Both the position numbers and the translations under genes were made by a program. Source: Pelobates cultripes (taxonomy: Eukaryota > Chordata > Amphibia > Anura > Pelobatidae). From it: a DNA stretch of 64,000 nucleotides. Position 1 is the first letter of the stretch, and every line of letters begins with the position of its first letter. Under the pieces are notes generated by a model. The model searched no databases and was not told the DNA's origin. It was given only the letters and a program-made list of their open reading frames with translations. This document shows positions 46,081 through 58,100 of this stretch, one piece after another. The DNA lies in the NCBI GenBank assembly GCA_933207985.1, contig OW240915.1, positions 116,313,238 through 116,377,237 on the forward strand. Reading direction: 5' to 3'.

Positions 46081-46278
46081 ATTATTAACTAATCTTTTAT
46101 CACATCTTTCCAGAAGTAAGCGATTGTAGATGTTGTGGCTTGGACGGATTAATGTAATTAATGCTTATATACTTCAAAAACTAATCTTTTTTTAGAGCAA
46201 TTCCTTTGAGACTACACACCAAAATATTAGATACATTTTATAATTTAAAAATTATATTTGGTAAACATCCAAAAACAG

Positions 46279-47621
46279 TGTGACAAACTCCCTTTTTTTT
46301 TACATGAGTGTGCCACAAGCTCCTGGAGGAGCTTGCTTGCCAGCCTCCTGCCCACTGACTATGGCCCCTGTGATAAAACTTGGTTAAAAACACTGTCTGT
46401 GCCTTTTTGGACTTGTATGGCTATACTTCGAACTCTCAAAGCGGCACTTTAAACTCCTGAAGCGGTTCAAAGTGACACTTCCAACCCCTGAACAACTGCA
46501 CGAACCAGAGACCACCCTGGAGCTTGTTAACACCTATTAACAACTTGGAACGTTTCTCACCACAGTGTTCTAATTGTTCGTCTGTATGGCCGCAATTCCT
46601 ATAGACAACCACAAGGTGGTGGCCATCTTGTTCACATAAACGCAGGCAGCGGTATTTTGGCATAAATCTCATGGAACTAAAATCAGAAACAGAAAATCTC
46701 GAACACCGCTGGTCTTCCATCATCGCCTGCCTGCAGTGTTCGGTAAAATCATTAGTCTGGATGAGGGGAACAAGCTCCAGGGTAAGACTATTGACTCTGT
46801 TCGGTAGTTTGTTCGCTTTCAAACTACCGAACTAGACCGACCGCAAGCCCTGATTCTCTGGAACTGTTTTGGCCATGGGACCATGCCTGCGGTCGGTCAA
46901 AATATGACTTCCATAGAATTCCTAAACCCTTGAACTGATCTGGGTGATTTTTGGATATGTTGGTCACTAAAATCAGGGCTATCAGGGGAGGTTATATTTG
47001 TGGGGATATTATGTGTTTTTGAGGTACTGTTGTACTTCTTTTTATAGCAATATGTGTTTTTTCTGCCTGGAGATAATTAGGTTAATACAGTATCTGACTC
47101 AATTATCTCACAGGCAGAGGGAAGGGATTGTGTGTTGTGTGTGTGGGAGTGTCTTGTAAGCTTATTGTTATTGGTCTGTGATGCTGTAAATCAGTCTACC
47201 ATCAGGTCCATGTGTGCGTACCCCTTGCATGGGGATTGTCATATAAGGCAAGTGTGACTCCCATTAAACTGAGTTGGTTTTACCCCTTCATGAAGTCTTG
47301 GCTCATGTTTGGGGGACTGGAGAACTATATTCACTCTGGGGATTGCTATATCACAATTCTCCCCTGAGTATAATCACTAGCTCTTATAAGAGCTGTTCCT
47401 ACTAGGTTGTCTGGACTAGGAGAGGTCTACCTACTGGAAGTTGGATCCTGGTCTTGGGTCCAGGGGCGGTGGAGGACGGCAAGATCCCCAAGCAAGCTGC
47501 GGCGGTTCGTAGGGATGTACGGTGGTTATGGTCTTCCAGTGCCATGCTTATGGTGCTTGCAAGCACTAGGAAGCAGCGATTAACAGAGGTACCCGGTCAT
47601 GGTGCTTTGCGGTCCATCACA
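46279..47621 (+). mobile_element. Solo LTR, copy D
   Basis: This is a 1343-bp unit starting TGTGACAAAC and ending GGTCCATCACA, flanked by AACAG (46274-46278) and AATAG (47622-47626), a 5-bp duplication with one change. It interrupts LINE codons that otherwise run from FGKHPKT to ISLQYLNQ. It shares with copy B the TTGCCAGCCTCCTGCC and ACTATGGCCCCTG block, and with copies A and B the ACCGACCGCA...GGTCGGTC pair. A TATA-like TATAAGG (~47245) and ATTAAA polyadenylation signal (~47265) fit an LTR in plus orientation. Confidence 0.87.
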
Positions 47622-48182
47622 AATAGCTTACAATATCTTAATCAAAAATAAAAGAGAAGGAGGAGTATCCTACCCTGATATACATCATTTACACAAAGCA
47701 GCTATTTCACCACATGTATAAAATCAAATGCTAGTGACTCTGATTGGTACTATTTTGAAAAAACGGATATGAGATATAAAAAATATTTTGGTCTAATTTA
47801 TCAGTTTCGCTTGAACTCATAGATCAATCCAATCATCAAGGATATGAATTTTACCTTAATGAAATTAAAGAAAAAAAGTCTACTTTATAATAAAATATCA
47901 CAGAAAGCTCCAATTGAAACATATGACATACCTGATTTAAATCTAACATCATGGAAAATAAGAGGAATCTAAAAAAAATGATGTTCTGAAAGATTGTAAA
48001 TTAATGCCCTTCAACTCCAACAAAAATTGGATTTAGTAGGTAGAGATATATTGATATATCTATGACTAAAAAATTACTTAAAGGTATGCAATTCAAACCG
48101 TTAGATGGATGACTTAGTTCACTAAAATCTTTAAATTATCCACCTTTGATTACCAAAATGTAACTGATGAAGGGAAAAAAAC
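47622..48182 (+). pseudogene. LINE ORF2 thumb/C-terminal remnant
   Basis: Translation gives ISLQYLNQK, REGGVSYPDIHHLHKAAISP and INPIIKDMN-like pieces with stops, in the position of the L1 ORF2 region after the thumb. Cut by the hAT element at 48191. Confidence 0.65.
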
Positions 48183-48271
48183 ATTACCTACATAGGCGTG
48201 CGCAGCCAATTGCATTAGGGTGTGCACCCTAAAGCACAAACACACGCCACGCGCGTGTGTGTGTGTGTATG

Positions 48272-48333
<62 letters not shown>

Positions 48334-48954
48334 ACACACACACACACACACTGCTGTGTGTGCTGTTAGTGTGCTGTGTGCTGTTAGTGTTATGTGTGTT
48401 TGAGGGTGCGTGTTTGTGACTGTGCTGTTTGTGTGTGAGGGTGTTTGTGTGTGTATGTTTGTCCTGTGAGGGTGCTATTTGTGAGGGTGCTGTTAGTGTG
48501 CTGTGTGTGAGGGTGTTGTGTTTTTTTTAAAGGTGCTGTGTGTGTTTGTGAGGGTGCGGTTAGTGTACTGTGTGTGTGTGAGCTGTATGTGTGTAGGTGC
48601 TGTATGTGTGTGTACTGTATGTTTGGAGGGATTTGGCAGATTAGTAAATCCTTGCTGCCATGTGCCATCCCTGGTGGTCCAGTGGAGAGTGAACTCTAGC
48701 CTGCGGGGCTAGAGTTAACTCTCGCGAGATCTGAGCGTTGCCACAGCAACGCTCAGATATCGCGAGAGGAACCTGGCGGAGCTTCTGTCTAGAGCTCCCT
48801 GGGTCCTCTACTGCCTCCCTCCAAGCTGCTGTGGGCCGGTGAGGTAGATCTTTGGTCTCCCCGCCGGCCCATGAAGGCTTAGAGCAGAGCCGGCACTCAG
48901 ATAGCGCCGGCTCTGCGTGTGTATGTGTGTATATATATATATATGTGTATATAT

Positions 48955-49360
48955 ATGTACACACACACACACACTGACAGACACACACATACACTCACAG
49001 ACACACACTCACACATACACTCACAGACACACACTCACAGAAACACACACACACTCACAGAAACACACACACACACTGACACACACATACTCACAGACAC
49101 ACACACATACTCAGACACACACTCACACACACATACATACTCACAGACACACACTCACAGAAACACACACACACACACATACTCACAGACACACACACAC
49201 TGACACACACACATACTCAGACACACACACACACATACATACTCACAGACACACACTCACAGAAACACACACACACTCACAGAAACACACACACACACAC
49301 ACACTCACAGACACACACACACTGACACACACACATACTCACACACACACATTATTATAT
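48955..49360. repeat. CACA/CTCACAGA microsatellite-minisatellite
   Basis: About 400 bp of ACACAC tracts with regularly spaced CTCACAG(A) interruptions. Confidence 0.92.
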
Positions 49361-49454
49361 ATATATTTTTTCTTTTTAAATGTCCACCCAGCCTCCTACC
49401 TGGAGTGCTGGTGGACTTGTCCCTGGGGTCCAGTGGGGGCGGGCGCCTTTCTCC

Positions 49455-49631
49455 AGTTCAGCCGCGGCGAGGGAGCTCTCTGCTCTCTGCTGTCTGCTCC
49501 CTCTCGCCGCGCGGGCTGTCTGCTGGAGCTGGGAGCCGGAATATGACGTCATATTCCGGCTCCCGGCATCAGCGCGCGGCGAGAGGGAGCAGACAGCAGA
49601 GAGCAGAGAGCTCCCTCGCCGCGGCTGAACT
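49455..49631. repeat. 59-bp perfect inverted repeat enclosing a CRE palindrome
   Basis: Positions 49455-49513 are exactly complementary to 49573-49631. Between them a perfect 34-bp palindrome (49531-49564) has TGACGTCA, the CRE/ATF consensus, at its centre (49544-49551). Confidence 0.95.
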
Positions 49632-50507
49632 GCGGGGCAGGGGGGTTATCCATCACCTCTTGCCCCCCCTCCCCCATGACAGGGGCAAGAGGTGAGACAG
49701 GGGGGCGCTGAGTGCCTGCAGGAACAGCGTTCCTGCTCAAAAAAAGTGCAGGAACGCTGTTCCTGCAGGACTCAAGCCATAGGCGTGCGCACTGGGATTA
49801 GGGTGTGCCCAGGCACACCCGGCACACCCCGTGCGCACGCCTATGATTACCTATATGCAAATTGAACAAGAAATGCATATCGAGGTTAGAAATAAAGAAT
49901 GGTTGAAGGGCATTAAATGTGTATCTCGGGCCATCCACTGCATCACTATAACAGAACTACATTATATAATGATTTATAGGTGGTATCTAGTTCCAACAAG
50001 TAGAGTTGAGCGGACACCTGGATGTTCGGGTTCGGCCGAACTTTGAGAAAATGTCCGGGTTCGGGCTCGAACTTGGCGCCGAACCCCATTGAAGTCAATG
50101 GGGACCTGAACTTTTGGGCACAAAAATGGCTCTAAAAAACTCCTGGAAAGGGCTAGAGGGCTGCAAAAGGAAGTAAAATGGGGGTAAGAGTAGGACAAGT
50201 GCCCTGCAAACAAATATGGATAGGGAAATCACTTAAAAATAACCTAAAATAAGCAGCCGCTTAGTAGATAACTCCCTAACTCCCACGGTATTAGGGAGGT
50301 GTCTACCAAAAGGCTGAAAGACCTAAATTGTTCACCTAAATTGGTCACATTTACTAATACTAAGTAAAGATTACTTAGTATTAGTAAATTCAGCCCCTAC
50401 TCGCTATACCGCGAGTAGGGGCATGTCTAGTAAACAGTGAGCAGCAAGTGGTGCTCACTGTAAAAAAACAAACAAACAAAAAAAACCTACTGCCCCCACC
50501 CCTGTGC

Positions 50508-51110
50508 GACAGGTGGGGGCCCTAAATAAGAATGTGGAGGGGGGGACCAACTGTCCTACCCCCCAGCCCCACCTCTGAGCGGTGGGTGGGGGCCATAAAT
50601 AAAAATTGGGAGGGATCTAATGTCCTCCCCCCGGCCCCCACCCCTGTGTGGCAGGTGGGAAACCTAAATAACAATAAGAGGGGAGGACCTACTGTCCTCC
50701 CCCCCAGCCCCCTCCCCTGAGCGGTGGGTGGGGGCCATAAATAAAAATTGGGGTGGGACCTACTGTCCTCCCCCCCGGCCCCACCCCTGTGCGGCGGGTG
50801 GGGGCCCTAAATAACAATAAGGGGGGACCTAATGTCCTCCCCCCGGCCCCCACCCCTGTGCGGCGGGTGGGGGCCCTAAATAAAAATAAGGGGGGGGAAC
50901 CTACTGACCTCCCCCCCCAGCCCCCACCCCTGAGCGGTGGGTGGGGGCCATAAATAAAAATTGTGGGGGGGGGGCTAATGTCCCTCCCCCTGTCCCCCAC
51001 CCCTGAGCGGTGGGTGTTGGCCATAAATAAAAATTGGGATGGGACCTAATGTCCTCCCCCCCCGCCCCCACCCCTGAGCAGTGGGTGGGGGCCATAAATT
51101 AAAATACAAT
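50508..51110. repeat. ~71-bp G/C-rich minisatellite, left arm
   Basis: About nine units, each with GGTGGGTGGGGGCC, a TAAATAA(C/A)AAT spacer, and CCTCCCCCCxGCCCCCACCCCT. Runs of four to six G occur on both strands. Confidence 0.92.
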
Positions 51111-51248
51111 TTCCCCCAGGTGACGAGAGGTCCCCAAACCCCTAGTCACCCCCCAACAAAAATTACTCCTACCTACCCCCTCATCCTAAAAATAATGAAG
51201 GGGTTCCCTTGTCTAAATACCTGTTAAAAAAAAAATAGACTTACCATT

Positions 51249-51398
51249 TGATGTCTTCTTTCTTCTAAAATCTTCTTTTTTCAGCCCCAAAAAAGGCCAA
51301 ATAAAAATCCAAAATAACCGACGATTATTCTGGATTTTTATTTGGCCTTTTTTGGGGCTGAATAAAGAAGATTTTAGAAGAAAGAAGACATCAAATGG
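51249..51398. repeat. Central inverted repeat of foldback element
   Basis: ATTTGATGTCTTCTTTCTTC through CCAAATAAAAATCC is repeated in inverted order as GGATTTTTATTTGGCC through GACATCAAATGG, leaving a ~20-base middle. Confidence 0.92.
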
Positions 51399-51489
51399 TA
51401 AGTTTTTTTAGGGTGAGGGGGGTAGGTTGGGGTAATTTTTTTTGGGGGGGAGGTGGGTGACTAGGGGTTTCGGGACCCCTAGTCCCCTG

Positions 51490-51960
51490 TGGGGGAGGGG
51501 GGATTTTTATTTATGTTTCCCCCAATTTTTATTTATGGACCCACCGCTCAGGGGTGGGGACCGAGGGGGAGGACATTAGGTCTCCCCCAAATTTTTATTT
51601 ATGGCCCTCACCCACCGCTCATGGGTGGGGGCTGGTGGGAGGACAGTAGGTCCCCCTCTTATTGTTATTTAGGGCCCCCACCCGCCGGGGGGAGGACATT
51701 AGGCCCCCCCCCAATTTTTATTTATGGCCCCCACCCACTGCTCAGGGGTGGGGGCCGGGGGTGAGGACAGTAGGTCCCCCCCTTATTGATATTTAAGGCC
51801 CCCACCCACCGCACAGGGTGGGGGCTGGGGGGGAGGGCAGTAGTTCCCCCCCTATTGTTATTTAGGGCCCCCACCACAAAAGGTCCCCCCTTAATGGTAT
51901 TTAGGGCCCCCACCCGCTGCTCAGGGGTGGGGGAAAGGGTGGGCAATAGGTCCCCTCTTT
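51490..51960. repeat. G/C-rich minisatellite, right arm (inverted)
   Basis: About six to seven units in reverse orientation relative to 50508-51110, more degraded. Confidence 0.88.
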
Positions 51961-52332
51961 AGTTTAAAAGGAGGGGGACTTTTTTTATTTTTAACAGTGA
52001 GCAGCCAGTATAGCTGGGTATAGCGAGTAGGGGCATAATTTACTAATACTAAGTGACCAGCTTCTATAGAGGCTGGGTCACTTGCTGCACTGGCCAGTCA
52101 CAGCCATGCCATTAGTAGGCATGGCTATGATGGCTTCTAGGGGCACATGAATCAAATGCTTGTTGATTGGCTGCCTTGCAACCTTTCAAAATGCTTCACT
52201 AAATCGCTGAACACCGAACTCCAACCCGAACATACAGTGATATGTCCGTGTTCAGGTCGGGGGTCCAAAAAACGCCATGTTTGGTACGAACCCGAACTTT
52301 TCAGTTCGGGTTCGCTCAACTCTACCAACAAG

Positions 52333-52720
52333 ACTTAATAAAATATCAAGAAACAATTCTGAAATCTGTTGGAGATGTTACCTGGGAAAGGGACATCTTT
52401 CACATATTTGGTGGAATTGTACCAAATTAGACAATATTAAATCAGATTAAATCATGTTTACAGACATTTTTTAATATTGACAAATTTAATTCTAATATGT
52501 TCCTATGGAACATAGATTTTTCAGATTGCAATAAATCTCAAGAATATTTAATGGCACACATTATTTTTGCACGCAACTGGAAATCAACCAAGTTAGATTG
52601 GTCAACTATATATGAACAAATTTCATATCAATATCGCATGTAACATAGTTTCTTTATAAATAGGGATGCGGTGGAGAAATTGAAAGTTATTGTCAACCTT
52701 CGATAAATTACATAAATAAC
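52333..52720 (+). pseudogene. LINE ORF2 C-terminal remnant
   Basis: Translates to NKISRNNSEICWRCYLGKGH and HIWWNCTKL, the CWRC...H...WW.C cluster also seen in the other L1-like copy (29563-30198), followed by degraded sequence. Marks the end of the older LINE. Confidence 0.75.
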
Positions 52721-54161
52721 TAGCATTACAATTAGTACCTCGCAAAACCTACCTAAGACTAACAATTTAAGATAAACAATATTTATTTATATTTCTCTCT
52801 CTCTCAAGTACACATAGTATGAATGAAGTATGCATTAAACTTTACGTACTTATCTCTATTTTATTTAAGCACTAATATTTAATTCACAACATATTAATTA
52901 TTATTAATTTATATAAGATAATTGTATCAATAATCATTGTTGAAATATTTATAAACAATAAGGCAAAGAAAAAGTGAAAAATAAAGAATTATAAATGAAA
53001 AAAATAATATCATATAACATATATGGCCTATGAATCATCTGTAATGAGAACATCATTCAAACCATGGGATGAGATAATACAATGTTCGGGAAACAAAACA
53101 TCTTGTTATGAAAAAAATATTTGCATCTAATGAGCAAATAATGCAAATATTGTGACTCACAACTGAGAGAAAATATTTTTGAACACATTTAACATTCAAC
53201 AAAAAAGGTAAACATTACCTAATTTAACAATAAATATCTCGGCACATTTTGCATAGCATGTAAAAATGAAGATGTAAAAACACATCTAGAATAGACAAAC
53301 ATCATATATTTAAATGAAAAGCATAGTGAATAGCATAAGAAGCATATTGCCTGACACCACTGAGGGTGGACAGTGCAGGGAGTGCTGTGTTAGTGTTGCT
53401 CAAGCACATCTAATGCTGAGCTCATGCTACACTTTTTGGGAATAGTCCCTAATAGTGGGACAACATATAATAAGGTCAGGACAGTGGGACAGGACTCTCA
53501 AATAGGGACAGCCTGCAGTTGAGATACCCAAAGAACTTATGGAAAAAACACTATTGGCATCATAATGACTAAAATTGGTGTTCAGTATATTTAGATGATT
53601 TGCAATAGGCAGGGCACCAGTGAGGAAATGATAACAAGTGGCATAGGAGGAGACATAATGGCAACAGGCATTAAAAAAAAACAAATTTGTTTCTTTAGAT
53701 AATAAAGTGCTGTTATGGAGGACACTGCGAACTGTGGTCCAAAAATGTAAACAAATAATGTAAAATGCTAGGAATTAATGAACATTGCCTATTCTAGGCA
53801 TAGAACCCATATGAAAAGTCAACCAAAGACAAACATAAAACAGCGTAGCTACTGACCTTAAAAAGGGATATACAGATAACTTAACAAGACACTAATGCAT
53901 ACCAAGTGTTCCCTATTTAGGAGGGACAGTCCCTGTTTTGGTCCCAAATACTCAGTCCCTCTTTTTTTATTTGAATGTCCCTCTTTTCTAGGAGCTCCAT
54001 CTTGGTGTATTGAAGTGTATAACAGAGGTCCACAGTAATAAATCTCCCAGTAATGGATTTTAAACTACAAAAAACACACTATGCTGTGGCTGGGGCTTAT
54101 GCTCTTATGTAAAATGTCATGCAACTGCCAATTGTTGTTTTACATTATCTGTTCATTTTCT
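52721..54161. other. Unassigned AT-rich DNA with an old repeat
   Basis: No gene recognised. GTCCCTCTTT-containing sequence (53930-54010) recurs at ~54842, on the far side of the TTAA MITE, so that MITE is inserted into an older repeat. Confidence 0.45.
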
Positions 54162-54165
54162 TTAA

Positions 54166-54660
54166 AGGACCACTATAGTGCCATGAAAACATTCTTGTTT
54201 TCCTGGCACTATAGTGCCCTGAGGGTGCCCCCACCCTCAGGGTCCCCCTCCCGCCAGGCTCTGGGGAGAGGAAGGGGTTAAAATCTTACCTTTCTCCAGC
54301 GCCAGGCGAGGAGCTTTCCTCCTCCTCTCCCTCTTCCTAGCGACGTCATCGGCTGAATGCGCATGTGCGGCAGGAGCCGCACGCTTTCAGCCAGTCTCAG
54401 AGGAAAGCTTTCATAATGCTTTCCAATGGATGCAGGCGTCTTCTCACTGTGATTTTCACAGTGAGAAGCACGCAAGCGCCTCTAGCGGCTGTCAATGAGA
54501 CAGCCACTAGAGGCTTTAGAGGCTGGATTAACCCTCAGTGTAAACATAGCAGTTTCTCTGAAACTGCTATGTTTATAAAAAAAAAGGGTTAATCCTATCT
54601 GGACCTGGCACCCAGACCACTTCATTAAGCTGAAGTGGTCTGGGTGCCTATAGTGGTCCT
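54166..54660. mobile_element. TTAA MITE, copy 1
   Basis: 495 bp with ends AGGACCACTATAGTGCCA / ATAGTGGTCCT, flanked by TTAA (54162-54165, 54661-54664). Internal hairpins include CCCTGAGGGTGCCCCCACCC with its complement and AGCAGTTTCTCTGAAACTGCT. Probably piggyBac/Kolobok-type, non-autonomous. Confidence 0.9.
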
Positions 54661-54664
54661 TTAA

Positions 54665-55178
54665 TAGTGTATTCCTATAAACTAGTGAATTAAACTACAA
54701 AAAAAAAAAAAATGTTTAGAAATCAGTAGGTGTAAGTTGCATAGTTCTTGTTCTAAACTAAATTTTGGTTGCAAAAATTCAACTAAAATTTATCAGAACA
54801 GACCCGCTCCAGGCAAAAACCCACACCCCCTAAAATTAAATTGTCCCTCTTTGTCGATTTGAATTGTTGAGAGGTGTGATTATAGGAGTTCTTGTCCACC
54901 ACATCTCCATGCCGATGGTTGCCTACCACTGCCTTAAAAACAACTAGAGTCTTTTTCTATTATTCTCTTTTAAGTAAACATGATATTACAAAACCTGGGA
55001 AGTGACAGTTTTCCTATAAAGAACAAAATAAGCCTTGAAACGTTAGGCTTAAAGTCTAGGGACATCTAGGTTATTTTTTAAAACAGTTAGGTAAGTGTGA
55101 TACTTAAAGTTATCTTTCACAAGTACTTAAACAGATGCAAATGACAAAAACAATGTAGGATTATTATGTGGTCCCTTC
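54665..55178. other. Unassigned non-coding stretch
   Basis: No gene. Contains the right part of the older repeat broken by TTAA MITE copy 1. Confidence 0.4.
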
Positions 55179-55182
55179 TTAA

Positions 55183-55619
55183 AGGGATACTATAGTGCTA
55201 GGAATACAAAATTGTGTTCCTAGCACTATAGTTCCCTCTCTGGTCCTCCCTCTTTCATACCTTCCCCCTCTCCCTCCCACCCCCCATTGTTTATTTATAA
55301 TTATTCCAGCGCCGCATGGGTCTTGTCATAGCTGGCCCTGACCCGCTCCACCGACCTATCTGAGTTAATCAAATTGTATGATCTCAGCCAATCTAATGCT
55401 TTCCAATAGGAAAGCATTGTAAGGCTATTGGGCATTTATTGCAAAACACCACTTTGCACCAATTAGCATCTCCTCATAGAAATGCATCTCTATGAGAAAC
55501 GTTCAGTGTTGCACACACTGACCTAGGACACATCTGTAGTGGCTATTTGAGTAACTGCCACCAGAAGTGTACCTAGGCAGCAACAACAATGTAGTTGTTC
55601 TGGTGACTATAGTGTCCCT
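55183..55619. mobile_element. TTAA MITE, copy 2 (diverged)
   Basis: 437 bp, ends AGGGATACTATAGTGCTA / CTATAGTGTCCCT, flanked by TTAA (55179-55182, 55620-55623). Same family as copies 1 and 3 but with a different interior. Confidence 0.85.
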
Positions 55620-55623
55620 TTAA

Positions 55624-56853
55624 ATAAAGAAATAAAAATGGAAGAAAATGTTTTGCATGTATCTTGAAATTCTGTCAGTGTTAATCTTTATCTGTATAGA
55701 TCTTTTCACAAGAGAATGTCTACAGCGTGAGAGGTCAACCACACTCTCTATTTTAACATGGTATCCTTCTCCACGTGTCAGTTTCTCATTTCCTTTTCAC
55801 TTTATCTTGGCAAAATAAGCCGGATGCATTCAGCATCGTAGGTGAGTATTTCAGGTACTACGTCTTCACTACGAAGGGTTTGTAGCCTCGTGCAATCTAA
55901 AAAATGTATGCTAAGGGTTAATACATGTGTAGAGGTTTAGAAAATTACCCCTTCCTGTCTCATTAGAGATTTTATATTTTTGCTGAAGACAGCAGGGTTA
56001 ATTGTTAGCGTAGTACCTTCAGGTTTTTAAATGTGCATATGGATTTGGGACAGTTCGCAAGTACGTTTTTTCTTTAGTTTTTATTTTATGTATTGGGTCT
56101 GAGTGTACTATAGTCATTGCTGCCACACAATATTATTGGGAGTTTGAGCACATGGCCTAATTTTGTATGTTTGTATTTATTTTTCTCCTCTAAAATTGAT
56201 AAATTGTAACTGTCCTGGTACTCAACTTTCACATGGAGTCAGGATACAAAAAGCACTGATTTTATTGTTAATATCTAATGCATCTAATGGTGTAGATATG
56301 GTTTGAAAAATCTAATTTGTACAGATTTGTGTATTTGTAAACATGAGAACTCCTAGTCTGGTTAGTGAATAACCTTGATGTTGTTTCTCAGTTATCCAAG
56401 ATAAACATGGTGGTGGGGGAAAAATGTTTTTAAATGTGAGACTCTTGATCAAGTAACTAAAGAAATACCATAAGGGAAATTAATGTTATATTATTACTGT
56501 GTCACACGGCATTGGGTGGCGAGCTTGAAGCGTGTGTGCTTGCTAAATCCAGTGGTATGAGAAAATCAATACTAAATCACTTGACTGAACACATTAACCT
56601 GTGGTATGTTGACCCCGAGTACAAATAACACAGTTTTAGCAGTGACCTGAATAGATATATCTTGAAAGTTAAGTAAAAATGTATCCTAACACAAAATAAG
56701 TTGTTTACTAAGCTCTGAATCTTGTCTGAATGGACACAATTCTGTAAAGATTGCCAATTTCCGACCAGATTGTCAATTCTCATATTTACTACCACCAATT
56801 CTGTTTAAGTCTTTGTCATTCAGGCAGAAATCTTCAGAGTCAGTTTTAAAATC
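55624..56853. other. Unassigned non-coding DNA
   Basis: No gene or repeat structure recognised over 1.2 kb. Confidence 0.45.
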
Positions 56854-57190
56854 ACATAGAATGTAACAGCAGATAAGTGCCATTCGGCCCATCTAGTCTG
56901 CCCAATTTTCTAAATACTTTCATTAACCTCTTAGATCTAGGGTAGGCTTATGCCTATCCAACGTATGCTTAAGCTCCCTTTCTGTGTTAACCTCTATCAC
57001 TTCAGCGGGAAGGCTATTCCATGCATCCACTACCCTTTCGGTAAAGTAATACTTTATATTTTTAAATCTTCGCCCCTCTAATTTAAGACTATGTCCTCTT
57101 GCTGTGGAAGTTTATTTTCTTTTAAATAGTCTCTCCTCCTTTAAGTTGTTGATTCCCTGTGTATATTTAACTGTTTCTATTCTATCAGCA
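56854..57190 (-). mobile_element. CR1/L2-type LINE 3' end
   Basis: On the minus strand this reads as an RT C-terminal tail (GINNLKEERLFKRK, HSLKLEGRRFKNIKYYFTER, VVDAWNSLPAEVIEVN) followed by a short 3' region with GGGCAGACTAGATGGGCCGA and ATCTGCTGTTACATTCTATG. Only ~340 bp inserted. Different family from 35560-36189. Confidence 0.8.
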
Positions 57191-57690
57191 TAGAATAAAT
57201 AAAAATGTCCAACACAAACCTTGAAGTCAAGGTGCCAAAGAAAAAAGTGATGTTACGGCCATCCACAGCCTTTCCCAAACCTAGTGATTGCTCACATCTG
57301 TTTTTGCTGTTGATCCAAAACAAGGCAAAAAACACAGTCTAAAGCTCTTCCAATTTTGCATCAAGTTTCCTACTTGATCCAAGAATGGCAGTCCGATTTA
57401 TCTTTGGATCAAGGAGCTATTAAAATATTTTTTTCTTTAGTTAAAACAGAACTCTTATTAACAAAGGGGTGGAGTGCCATCCTCAATTATCTTAAACAAG
57501 TATAGAAGTGCTAATTAAATCTTTTGATGGAATTTAACAATACAATCTAATGGTAAGTCATGTGATAAGACATGTGAAAACAGTCACAAGATGCACATGC
57601 AGTATAAATACAAAGTGCCAGTAAAATGCAACAGCAAGAATTGCAAATAATAAAACGCATAATATAAATTGCTATAAATTGTTACAACTG
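57191..57690. other. Unassigned non-coding stretch
   Basis: No gene recognised. Confidence 0.4.
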
Positions 57691-58039
57691 CTCAGGGGTG
57701 GGGGCCAGGGGAGAGGACATTAGCCCCCCCCCTTATTCTAATTTAGGGCCCCCACCCGCCGCTCAGGGGTGGGGACCAGGTGGGAGGACAATAGGTCCCC
57801 CCACCTTATTCTAATTTAGGGCCCCCACCCCTGCTCAGGGGTGGCCAGGGGAGGACAATAGGTCCCCCCCCCCCCATTATTTTACTTTACGGCCCCCACC
57901 CAAAACACGCCATTAAATCGCCGAACACTGAACTTGAACCCGAACTGTTACTGAAATGTCCGGGCTCGGGTTCGGGGTCAAAAAATCGTAATGTTATGTA
58001 CAAACCCGAACTTTACAGTTTGGGTTCGCTCAACTCTAC
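57691..58039. mobile_element. Foldback hAT remnant, copy 3
   Basis: Contains three to four inverted-type minisatellite units (CTCAGGGGTGGGG...GGCCCCCACCC) and the right terminus GGGTTCGCTCAACTCTA of the family at 50001 and 60548. The left terminus is missing. Confidence 0.82.
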
Positions 58040-58100
58040 TGGTTACATAAACTATTCCATGGTAAAACATGCTCAAGCTAAAGACAAATTATCTTGTAGA

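Larger units (their letters stand above)
48191..49845. mobile_element. Non-autonomous hAT element with perfect hairpins
   Basis: 1655 bp, ends CATAGGCGTGCGCA / TGCGCACGCCTATG, flanked by a perfect 8-bp duplication ATTACCTA (48183-48190, 49846-49853). The interior holds (TG)n/(TC)n/(TA)n/(CA)n microsatellites (48250-48350), a 22-bp-arm hairpin (48719-48769), a (CACA)-CTCACAGA minisatellite (48955-49360), a 59-bp perfect inverted repeat (49455-49631) and a further hairpin at 49715-49770. Open frames of 209 and 94 codons here are repeat artefacts. No transposase. Confidence 0.92.
50001..52324. mobile_element. Foldback hAT element, copy 1
   Basis: 2324 bp, ends TAGAGTTGAGCGGACACC and GGTTCGCTCAACTCTA, perfect 8-bp duplication CCAACAAG (49993-50000, 52325-52332). 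The two halves are roughly inverted copies of each other, meeting at an AAGAAGATTTTAGAAGAAAG-type inverted repeat (51249-51398). Each half carries a ~71-bp minisatellite of GGGTGGGGGCC / CCTAAATAA units. No coding capacity. A complete second copy is at 60548-63811 and a remnant at 57691-58039. Confidence 0.92.
43859..52720 (+). mobile_element. Second, older L1-like LINE in pieces
   Basis: One LINE can be followed across four interruptions: endonuclease C-terminus (43859-44278), RT fingers (44350-44815), an insertion to ~45345, RT palm (45350-46080), thumb to 46278, solo LTR D, then 47622-48182, hAT element 48191-49845, then 49854-50000, foldback hAT 50001-52324, then the C-terminal cluster (52325 to ~52450) and tail. 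Each part continues the protein order of L1 ORF2. It is highly degraded and older than the copy at 18765-32021. Confidence 0.82.

Noticed and set aside
48917..49546. 209-codon His/Thr-rich open frame
   Set aside because: Produced by the CACA/CTCACAGA microsatellite; a low-complexity artefact.
50689..51946. Frames of 60-111 codons rich in Gly and Pro
   Set aside because: Translations of the G/C-rich minisatellite of the foldback hAT element in many frames.
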